A stretch of DNA of 64,000 nt, from assembly GCF_001610835.1 (NCBI RefSeq), contig NZ_CP011270.1:8183256-8247255 (forward strand), given 5' to 3'. The position numbers and the translations under genes were made by a program. Below are positions 1-7,900 of this stretch, piece after piece. Within the stretch, counting starts at the first letter, position 1, and every line of letters starts with the position of its first letter. The notes below the pieces were generated by a model, which saw nothing but the letters and a program-made list of their open reading frames with translations, did not search any database and had not been told where the DNA came from. This DNA is from Planctomyces sp. SH-PL14. Its GTDB lineage: Bacteria; Planctomycetota; Planctomycetia; Planctomycetales; Planctomycetaceae.

Positions 1-2
1 TG

Positions 3-917
3 AGCGACCGGGACCGGGCGACCGCCGAGTGGGCGGCCGGCGCCGAAGTCGACTTCCTCAGCCTGAGCTTCGTCCGCCGCGCGGAAGACGTTCTCGAACT
101 CCGTCAGCTCGTTCACCAGGCCGCCTCGGAGGTCCAGATCGTCGCCAAGATCGAGAAGCCCGAGGCGCTCTCGAACCTGGAAGGGATCATCGCCGTGGCG
201 GACGCCGTCATGGTGGCCCGCGGCGACCTGGGGGTCGAAGTCGACATCGCCGAGATGGCGGTCATCCAGAAGCGGATCGTCAAGGTCTGCCGGGCCCTGC
301 ACAAGCCGGTCATCATCGCCACGCAGATGCTCGACAGCATGCACCACTCGCGGCTCCCGACCCGGGCCGAAGCGACCGACGTCGCCAACGCGATCCTGGA
401 CGGGGCCGACGCCTGCATGCTCTCCGGCGAGACGGCGGTCGGCGAATACCCGGTCGAATCGGTCCAGATGATGACCCGCATCGCCCTGGCGACGGAGCCG
501 CTGGCCCGCGAGTTCGACCGGGCCCCCAAGGCTGTCGGCCGCATCGCGGGAATCACCCGCGTCACGGAAGCGACCGCCCAGGGGACCGTCCGGCTGGCCG
601 AAGACCTCGACGCCAAGCTGATCGTCGTCGCCACGACGTCGGGCCGCGCGGCCCTCGCCGTTTCGCAGCACCGCAGCCGGATTCCCGCCATCGGCGTCAG
701 CCCGTTCCCGGCCCTGCTGCGGCGGCTGTGCCTCTACCGCGGCGTGATTCCCGTCCCCGATGCCCCGACGAACGACCTCCTGAGCCTGCGGGACTTCGTC
801 GTCAAGAACGCGGTCGAAACCGGAATGCTCAAACGCGGCGACCGGATCGTCTTCCTGTCATGGACCGGCAAGGGAGCCAGCCGCCACAACCAGATCAGCG
901 TCCACGAAGTCGAATAG
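3..917 (+). CDS. pyk: Pyruvate kinase, C-terminal part (5' truncated by window edge)
   Basis: The reading frame is open from the first bases of the window and ends at a TAG, giving about 304 residues of a protein usually 470-500 long, so the first third lies outside. It contains the pyruvate kinase signature KIEKPEAL...GIIAVADAVMVARGDLGVE, with the catalytic lysine of the IEK motif and the metal-binding Glu/Asp pair, then the conserved IATQMLDSM and PTRAEATDVANAILDGADACMLSGETA segments. The allosteric C-terminal domain follows. The enzyme converts phosphoenolpyruvate and ADP to pyruvate and ATP in the last step of glycolysis, in the cytoplasm. Identity is very secure. The next gene is convergent. 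Confidence 0.97.
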   Translation, partial: SDRDRATAEWAAGAEVDFLSLSFVRRAEDVLELRQLVHQAASEVQIVAKIEKPEALSNLEGIIAVADAVMVARGDLGVEVDIAEMAVIQKRIVKVCRALHKPVIIATQMLDSMHHSRLPTRAEATDVANAILDGADACMLSGETAVGEYPVESVQMMTRIALATEPLAREFDRAPKAVGRIAGITRVTEATAQGTVRLAEDLDAKLIVVATTSGRAALAVSQHRSRIPAIGVSPFPALLRRLCLYRGVIPVPDAPTNDLLSLRDFVVKNAVETGMLKRGDRIVFLSWTGKGASRHNQISVHEVE

Positions 918-996
918 CCAGCGTCCCGCTGGACCGGGTGGCCGTCGCACGATGGGACTGAGGTGGCATAGTCCGTTCGGGCGGGCGCGGTGTTCG

Positions 997-1032
997 AGCT
1001 TTCGAGGAGGGGAGAGCTGTTCCTCGAAAGCT
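997..1032. terminator. Hairpin between convergent genes
   Basis: A perfect 12-bp inverted repeat (997-1008 with 1021-1032, arm AGCTTTCGAGGA) encloses a 12-nt loop. It sits between the end of pyruvate kinase and the convergent membrane-protein gene, the usual place for a bidirectional terminator. No T-tract follows, so intrinsic termination is uncertain. Confidence 0.5.
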
Positions 1033-1134
1033 TGGAGAGTTGGCCCGCGAGGCGGGATCTCCAAGGTCGGCCCTCGGCGTTCGCCCCTTGGGGTTCAGGA
1101 GACTTGGCTCCTGGCCCGTGCGGTCGGGGCCGTC

Positions 1135-1566
1135 TCAGGACGCCGACTTCGGCTTCGCCAGCAGGGCACTCGTCAACGCTTCGACCCGGCGGGAGAGGTC
1201 GAGCAGTGCTGCGTCGCGGGCTTCGTCGCGGACCCGTTCGACGCGGTACCGGTCGACGAAGACGTACATGACGAGCCGCAGGAGACCCAGGTAGCCGAGG
1301 CCGTAGGCGATCAGGACAAAGGACATGCCGACCGGCCGCAGCGTGGGACCGCCGATGGCCGCCACGAGGAAGCCGAGCAGCACCAGCGAGGCGATGCCGA
1401 CCCACAGGCCGATCGTGAAGCGGCGGCGGGTCCGGAACGAGCGTTCCGCCTTCTGAAGTTTGTTCTCGAGCATGATGCGGTACTCCTGAAACTGGTCATG
1501 GGATTCCGCGGGGTCGTCCCGCAGAAGGGATTCCAGAAAAGTGCGGCGGGGATCAGATGTCGTCAT
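1135..1566 (-). CDS. Small two-helix membrane protein downstream of ECF sigma factor
   Basis: 143 residues with no family I recognise. The soluble N-terminus (1-48) is rich in charged residues and could be helical. Two hydrophobic segments follow (about 51-71 and 79-104), then a charged C-terminal helix of about 35 residues. Its ATG lies 14 nt inside the end of the sigma-factor gene, so the two are almost certainly co-transcribed and perhaps translationally coupled. That context would suit a membrane anti-sigma-like partner or a target of the sigma factor, but no zinc-finger (HxxxCxxC) anti-sigma motif is present. The role is therefore only an inference. Confidence 0.8.
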   Translation of the reverse strand: MTTSDPRRTFLESLLRDDPAESHDQFQEYRIMLENKLQKAERSFRTRRRFTIGLWVGIASLVLLGFLVAAIGGPTLRPVGMSFVLIAYGLGYLGLLRLVMYVFVDRYRVERVRDEARDAALLDLSRRVEALTSALLAKPKSAS

Positions 1567-2116
1567 GGCCTCGCTCCTTCAGTCTCTCCCGCAGCGCGAG
1601 CTTCGCGTGATGCAGGCGGGACTTCACGGTTCCGACCGGGACGCCGAGCACCCCGGACAGGTCTTCAAGGTTCATCTCTTCCAGAAAGCGGAGCGTGAGG
1701 ACGGTCCGCTGCCCGGGAGGCAATTCGTCGAGCGCCTCGCGGACGAGGTGGGCGATCTCCGCCCGCTCGAACTCGTGGTTGTCGAGCACGTCTCCGGCCG
1801 GCTCCGTTTCCGCGAGAGCTTCGTCCTCGCGGCGGTCCCGGCGGACCTGGGTCACCCCCCGGTCGTGCGCGATCCGGTACAGCCAGACGCGGAACGCCTC
1901 AGGTGTTCGCAGCGTTGGCAGCTTCCGGAACGCGTCGAGCCAAACCTCCTGGAGGAGATCGAGGGCCCTGGCGGTGTCGGGTGCGAAGCGTCTCAGGAAG
2001 AAGAGGAGCCTTCGTTCATAGGCCCTCACGAGGACCGAGAAGGCCGCCGTGTCGCCTCCCCGCGCCTGGCCGACCAGGAGCAGCTCCTGCATCGGGTCGA
2101 GACGGGGAAGGGACAT
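1553..2116 (-). CDS. ECF-type RNA polymerase sigma factor
   Basis: 187 residues with the two-domain layout of an extracytoplasmic-function sigma factor. Region 2 spans about 25-95, with the core-binding and -10 recognition helices around DLLQEVWLDAF and the aromatic-rich FRVWLYRIAHDR. An acidic linker covers 96-122. Region 4 (about 125-182) contains the helix-turn-helix LSGVLGVPVGTVKSRLHHAK. It should direct RNA polymerase to a small set of promoters. The gene overlaps the downstream membrane protein by 14 nt, suggesting a two-gene signalling unit. Planctomycetes have many such sigma factors and I cannot assign a subgroup or stimulus. Confidence 0.93.
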   Translation of the reverse strand: MSLPRLDPMQELLLVGQARGGDTAAFSVLVRAYERRLLFFLRRFAPDTARALDLLQEVWLDAFRKLPTLRTPEAFRVWLYRIAHDRGVTQVRRDRREDEALAETEPAGDVLDNHEFERAEIAHLVREALDELPPGQRTVLTLRFLEEMNLEDLSGVLGVPVGTVKSRLHHAKLALRERLKERGHDDI

Positions 2117-2331
2117 GGTGCGGCCGGCTCCAACACGTTCCCGGAACGCGGCTCGCCCGCCCTGTCGATTCGGGGCCGGCTTGCGTCCGACACAGATTGA
2201 GTCGCCCGGCCGGCGAGCAGGTTCAAAGAATTCCGGGCATTTTTTCCGCGCGGGCGTTCCGGACGACGCGCGGGGCCTCCCCTGCCCCCGGCAATCAGCT
2301 CCTGGCTAAAGAAAATGCTGGCCGCAAGCCC

Positions 2332-3708
2332 TTAGCGTCCTCCGAGTGTCGCCCACAGGTGGGCGCTCGAGCGGATTCCCCGCTGGTAGTCGTCGAGGGA
2401 AAAATGCTCGTTTGGGCCGTGCAGGTTGTCGGTGTTCTGGCCCCAGCCGAGGAGCAGCGTGTCGACTCCGAGGACCTTCTTGAAGGTCCCGACGACCGGG
2501 ATCGTTCCGCCTTCGCGGATCATGACCGGCGGGCGATCGAAGCCGGCGGAGATCGCCTCGCGGGCCGCCTGCATGTAGGGGCTGTTGAGGTCGCACACCG
2601 TCGCCGGAGCGCCGTGGTACTCCTGGAACTCGATCCGCAGGCCGGGCCGGCAGTGGGCGGTGACGAACGCCTTGAGGCCGGCGACGATCTTCTCGGCCGA
2701 CTGGCCGGGGACGAGCCGGCAGGTGATTTTTGCGGTCGCCCGGGCGGGGATGATCGTCTTGGGGCCTTCGCCCTGGTAGCCGCCGTAGATCCCGTTGACG
2801 TCGCACGTGGGGCGGGCCCAGCGGCGCTCGAGGGTCGAGTAGCCGGCTTCGCCCCAGGGGGCGGAGGTGCCGAGCTGCGCGAGGTAGTCCGGTTCGCTGA
2901 AGGGGAGGTTGGACCACTCCTTTCGCTCCTCGGCGGTCAGGTCCTGGACGTCGTCGTAGAAGCCGGGGATCTGGACCCGTCCGCTGTCGTCATGCAGGGC
3001 TCCGACGATCCGCGCGAGGGCGTTGACCGGGTTGGCGATCGAGCCGCCGAAGACGCCGCTGTGGAGGTCCTGTTTGGGGCCGTGGAGGGTGACCTGGGCG
3101 GCGATGATCCCGCGCAGGCCGTAGGTGACGGCGGGGATGCCGGGGGCGTACTGGCTGGTGTCGCTGATGACCGCCACGTCGCACTTGAGCTGGGCCTTTC
3201 GGGCTTCGAGGAAGTTCTCGAGGTTGTTGCTGCCGACCTCTTCTTCGCCTTCGATGACGAACTTCACGTTGACCGGGAGCGAGCCGGCGGCCTGGAGCCA
3301 AGCCTTGACCGACTGGATGTGGGTCAGCATCTGCCCTTTGTCATCCGTCGCGCCGCGGGCGTAGATCTTGCCTTCGCGGACGGTCGGTTCGAAGGGGGGG
3401 GTGACCCATTCGTTGAGGGGATCGGGGGGTTGGACGTCGTAGTGGCCGTAGACCATGACGGTCGGTGCGCCGGGCTTTTTGAGCCACTCGGCGTAGACGA
3501 TCGGGTGTCCGGGTGTCTCGACGAGTTCGGCGGAGAGGCCTGCGGACTGGAGTTGGGCGTGGACCCATTCAGCCGCCTTGCGGACGTCGCCCCGGTATTT
3601 GGAGTCCGCGCTGATGCTTGGGATCCGGAGGAGTTCCTTGAGGTCGTCGACGAAGTGGTTGACGTTCTGGCCAAGGAATTGATCGACGGCGGCGAGGGAG
3701 TCGGGCAT
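2332..3708 (-). CDS. M20-family metallopeptidase (CNDP-like dipeptidase)
   Basis: 458 residues from the ATG at 3708; an in-frame ATG 14 codons upstream is possible but would add an unconserved tail. Metal-ligand motifs of family M20 are visible: YGHYDVQPPDP with His89 and Asp91, RGATDDKG with the bridging Asp, and the IEGEEEVGS glutamates at about 154-157. The middle domain carries the dimerisation fold with GPKQDLHSGVFGG. A C-terminal HGPNE segment provides the last His/Glu ligands. The enzyme is expected to be a cytoplasmic two-zinc dipeptidase of the carnosinase/Xaa-His type; substrate is not determinable here. A copy of the dispersed repeat starts 90 bp upstream of the start codon. Confidence 0.93.
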   Translation of the reverse strand: MPDSLAAVDQFLGQNVNHFVDDLKELLRIPSISADSKYRGDVRKAAEWVHAQLQSAGLSAELVETPGHPIVYAEWLKKPGAPTVMVYGHYDVQPPDPLNEWVTPPFEPTVREGKIYARGATDDKGQMLTHIQSVKAWLQAAGSLPVNVKFVIEGEEEVGSNNLENFLEARKAQLKCDVAVISDTSQYAPGIPAVTYGLRGIIAAQVTLHGPKQDLHSGVFGGSIANPVNALARIVGALHDDSGRVQIPGFYDDVQDLTAEERKEWSNLPFSEPDYLAQLGTSAPWGEAGYSTLERRWARPTCDVNGIYGGYQGEGPKTIIPARATAKITCRLVPGQSAEKIVAGLKAFVTAHCRPGLRIEFQEYHGAPATVCDLNSPYMQAAREAISAGFDRPPVMIREGGTIPVVGTFKKVLGVDTLLLGWGQNTDNLHGPNEHFSLDDYQRGIRSSAHLWATLGGR

Positions 3709-3797
3709 GAAGGCGGATGCCGGGTGAGGAGAAGAATGACTGTTCAGCACAGTCTATCGAAGCCAGGGGAAATCGTAGAGCGCGATGAAGCTTCACC

Positions 3798-4108
3798 GGG
3801 TCCAGGGGGACCCTGGTGGGGGGATGCAAGGGGGGCGACGCCCCTCTTGCCCGCCGGAGGCCTGGCCGTCGAGAGTCTTCTGAAGGAGAGCGTGTCCAAG
3901 CGTGGACGACGTGCCGGATGCCCCCTCACCAAGCCGCGGAGATTCCAGAGCGAGCGGCGAGTCCTCAACGCCGGTACCACAAAGCGGACGCCCGTTGTGT
4001 ACCACGGTTCCTCACCGGAATGCCTCCGGCGGCAAGGGGGGCCCCCTTGACCCCGGCTGCCGTCGCACGTTGGGTTTGAGCTATCAAGCCGTGCCGGCAA
4101 GGACGCGG
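3798..4108. repeat. Dispersed ~310-bp repeat, copy A
   Basis: First of three copies in the window (see 11554-11880 and 31729-32055), all in the same orientation. Shared blocks are the opening GGGTCCAG...CCCTGGTG, the inner CCGGAGGCCTGG, TGTCCAAGCG, GTACCACGGTTCCTCA, GCCTCCGGCGGCAAGGGGG and the closing CGTCGCACGTTGGGTTTGAG and CCGGCAAGGACGCGG. The copy fills most of the gap between the M20 peptidase start and the end of the FHA gene. No transposase or terminal inverted repeats were seen. Confidence 0.85.
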
Positions 4109-4122
4109 TACGCGCAACCCCA

Positions 4123-4746
4123 CTACAGATCGATAATGTCCGAGTCACCCAGCCGGATCACACTGTCCGAATCCGTGGGCGACTTCGGCTTGGGTTTCGC
4201 CTTCGGAGCCGGCGGCGGAACGGGAGCGGGAGCCTTCGGCAACGGCGCGGTCGGACCGGAACGACGCTTCGCCTGCGTCTCCTCCACCGAGAACTCCGCC
4301 CCCTCCTCAGGAATCGCCACCGGCATGTCCTGGCTCAGATACCGCGGCTCCATCTTGGGCGGGCTCGTCGGACGGCCGCCCGGACGCGGCGCCGAAGCGG
4401 CCGTCGGCGCAGGAGCAGTCTGTACGGTCGGCGGCGAAGAGGAGCGGCGGGGCATCTCCGTCGCCACCTGGATCCGGAACCCCACGTCGCCGACGTGGAA
4501 CTCATCCCCGATCTTGAGCTTGGCCTCTTTCTTGACCGGCTCGCCGTTGTGCCGCAGCCCGTTCATGCTCCCCAGGTCGCGGATCACGAAGTGCTCGTCG
4601 ATCACCGCCAGGCAGCAGTGCTTCCGGGAGACCTTGCGGCTGTGCGTCAGGACCACGTCGCAGTCGGGATGGCGACCGAAGAAAATAATCGGCTTATCCA
4701 CGGCGATGGGGCTTCCCCCTTCGAGCGGAATCAACTGCGTCATCAT
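4123..4746 (-). CDS. FHA-domain protein with proline-rich tail
   Basis: 207 residues. The first ~95 form a forkhead-associated (phosphothreonine-binding) domain with the family hallmarks FGRHPDCD (Gly24-Arg25), SRKH (Ser40, Arg41, His43) and MNGLRHNG (Asn62-Gly63). The remainder is a low-complexity Pro/Ala/Lys linker (about 100-190) ending in an acidic SDSVIRLGDSDIIDL segment. FHA domains read Ser/Thr-kinase signals, so this is probably a cytoplasmic adaptor in phospho-signalling. The partner kinase is not in this window. The short acidic C-terminus could be an interaction motif, which is inference. The gene lies downstream of, and co-directional with, the large cytochrome protein, 225 bp away. 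Confidence 0.9.
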   Translation of the reverse strand: MMTQLIPLEGGSPIAVDKPIIFFGRHPDCDVVLTHSRKVSRKHCCLAVIDEHFVIRDLGSMNGLRHNGEPVKKEAKLKIGDEFHVGDVGFRIQVATEMPRRSSSPPTVQTAPAPTAASAPRPGGRPTSPPKMEPRYLSQDMPVAIPEEGAEFSVEETQAKRRSGPTAPLPKAPAPVPPPAPKAKPKPKSPTDSDSVIRLGDSDIIDL

Positions 4747-4971
4747 GGCACAGATCCGGACATGGATGGCATAGCCCGTCAGCGAGCAGGAGTGATCGTA
4801 TCCACCGCAAAGACCAGTGTATACACCCCGATTCGCACGGCGAAACCGGCCTTCGGATGCGAAATCCGCGGGGCTGGATTCGGACGGGCTCTTCCTGACG
4901 TCTTGGAAATTCGAAGAAAGCCGGCGAGACGCGAGGGCTCCGGCATCGCCCCCGCGTCTGCATGACTCGAC

Positions 4972-7900
4972 CTACTTCGTTTCCGCGACCTTCAGCGTCT
5001 GCAGGTACTCGACGACATCGACGAGTTCCCCGATCGTCATCAGCTTCTGCAGGTCGGCCGGCATCAGCGAGACCTGCTGCTTCTTCTTCTCTTCGATCTC
5101 GCTCTGCTTCAGCATGCGGGTCAGACCGTTCGAGTCCTTGAGCGTGATCCCCTCCGCGGTGTCGCTGACGATGAGGCCCGTCAGGACCTCCCCGCCGGTC
5201 GTCACGACCGTGTAGGACTCGTAGTTGTGGCTGATCCCGGCGCTCGGATAGAGGATCGACTCGAAGAGGGCCTGCTTGCTGAGCTTCTTGCCGATCTCCG
5301 AGAGGTTCGGTCCGATCTCCCGGCCGATGCCGTTGACGATGTGACACTTGTTGCAGGTTCCGGTCGTGTTGAAGACGACCCGCCCTTCCGCCACGGTGCC
5401 GTTGCGCTTCACGAGCTGGTCGAGCGGTGGCACGGGCTCGTTGTTCTTGCTCGGGGGAGCCGGAAAGATCGCCGCCGCCTTCTGGCGGACGTCGTTCCAC
5501 TGGGCCCCCGAGAGCGCGCTCGCCAGGGCGTCCTTGAGCGAGGGATCGTACTTCTTCTCTTCGGCCAGCTTCAGCAGGTCCTCCGCCCCCTGGCGGATGT
5601 TGCCGAGCCCCCGCGCCGCGGCGCGGCGGACGTCGAGTCCGGCGGCATCGTCGTTCATGAGATCCGAGAGGAGCTTGCGGGCCCGGCCGTCGGCGGCAAG
5701 GCCGATCGCCGTTACGACCGACTTGGCGAGTTGCTGGTCTTTCGCGTGGGCGGCGGCGACGAGCGACTTCTGCTGTCCGCGATTCAGGAGCGAGCGGACG
5801 GCTTCGACCCCGACCTGCTCCTCGGGATGCTCCTGCGCGAGCTTCAGGAGGGCGATGTCGTGGTCCTTGAGGTCGAACTTGTCGACGAGCTTCACGTATT
5901 CGACAGTCCCCTTCTTCGCTTCCAGGACCCGTTCGAGGGCGGCCTTGTATTCGGGCTTGGCCTTGAGGTCGAAGCCCTGGAGACGGCTGATCGCCTCGGC
6001 CGAGACGAGGGTCTTCTTCGCGTCGTCCCCGGGAACTCCGGAGAAGGCGAGCTCGACAATCGACTGGTCCTTGTCTCCACCGGTGAGGAAGTCGAAGGCC
6101 CGGAAGTACCGCGGCAGGTCCGCCGTCCCCGTCGAGGCGTCCGAAATGATCTGGAGCAGAAGGCCGGGCGTCTTTGTCGCGCGGGAGCGCCAGACGATGT
6201 CACGGCCGGCCGGCGTGTTCCAGTCGTTGCCGATCTTTTTGAGCCACGCGTCGAGGAGCGAATCCCAGCGGCCGTCGGCGGCGATCCCGAGGGCTTCCAG
6301 ATACCAGCGGTCCTTGCCGTCGTACTGCGAGGCAAGCTCGGCCCAGGCTCCCGGCAGTTCCGGGTGCGACTCGAGCTTGAGCTCGCGGAGGCCGACCAGG
6401 AGTTCGCGGCGAACGGCGGGCGACGGGTCGTGGATGTTGACCGCGTCGTGGATCTCGGAGAGTTCCGTCCCTTCGGCGAGAAGCTGGCGGGCGAGACGGA
6501 TGCCGACGATCCGCAGGTCGGAGTCGGCGGAGCGGAGAGCCTGGATGACGATGGCGGCCCGCTTGGACGTGTCATTCTGCTTGCCGAGGAGCCAGAGGGC
6601 CCGCGCGGCGAACCGGGGATTGTCGCTGGCGGCCAGCCGGGTCAGTGCCGGTACGGCGTCCGCGCCCATCTTGTGAAGGGCCTGCCACGCCAGGTAGCGG
6701 GCTTCCATGTTCGGGCTCTTGAGGGCTTCGACCGCTCCGTCGGCGGTCGTGAAGTCGTACTTCGGACTCTTGTAGGGCGCCTTGGGCGGAGCGACACGGA
6801 AGATCCGTCCCTTGTCGGCGTCTCCCATGCGGTGTCCGCCGACCCCCGGGTCATACCAGTCGGAAACGATCAGCGAGCCGTCCGGCGCGACGCAGGCATC
6901 CGACGGCCGGAACCAGTTGTCCCGAGCGCCGAACAGGATATTGACCATCTCGGCGGTGTAGCCGGCTCCGGCCGGCTTGGCGGGATAGGCCCGGACGACG
7001 TTCGGCCCGGCGTCGCAATGGATGATCTGGTTCTGGAACGTCTTCGGAAGGAGCGTCCCTTCGTAGATGCAGATGCCGGTGGGGGCTCCCCCTCCCGTCT
7101 GCAGCAGGTTCGGCATGACGCCGGGGTCGTTGAGGTGCCAGTGCCGGAGCGGAATCTCCGTCTCGATGTTGGTCCGGGGCGTCTGCCAGCTCGCTCCCGT
7201 CATCTCGTCCTTGAAGCCGTAGTTCCCGTACTCCATGACGAAGTTGATCCGCACACCGCGGTTGCCGTCGTCATCGTTGTCCGACTGCCAGAGCGACCCG
7301 AACGAGTCGACCGCCACTTCCCAGTTGTTGCGGAAGTTCCAGCCCAGCGTTTCCAGATTCGAGCCGTCGAGGTCGCAGCGGAAGACCATCCCTTCCTGGT
7401 ACGGCTTGCGGGAGTCGTTGATCTCGTTTCCCATCTTGTCGACGATCGGCTTGCCGTCCTTATCGCGGATCTGCCGGCCCGCGTTGCCGAAGTTGAAATA
7501 GAGCTTGCCGTCGGGCCCGAAGACGAAGGCGTGGATGCCGTGGTCGTGCTGCGTCCCGGCGATTCCGGAGAACATCAGCTCCTTGCGGTCCGCCTTGAGG
7601 TCGCCGTTGTCGTCATAGAAGTTCCAGACCTTGTCGCCGACGGAGACGATGACCCGGTTTCCCAGGACACAGATCCCGTGGGCCGTGTCGACTTCGCGCC
7701 CTTGATAGAAGACGTGCGTCTTGTCGCTCACGCCGTCCTCGTTCGTGTCTTCGAGGACGAGGATTCGGTCCCCTTCCGGACGCTCGCCGCTGCGGTGGCG
7801 ATAGTTCACGACTTCGCAGACCCAGACCCGTCCTTTGTGGTCGACGTCGATGTCACTCGGGCTCAGCAGCGTCGGTTCGGCGGCGAACAACGTGGCGTCG

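Noticed and set aside
940-957. Possible fragment of the dispersed repeat (GGCCGTCGCACGATGGGA)
   Set aside because: Only about 18 bases resemble the repeat's closing block; too short to call a copy.
3744-4079. Short ORFs inside the dispersed repeat copies as genes
   Set aside because: Present on both strands and broken by frame changes in copy B. Kept only as an observation about the repeat.
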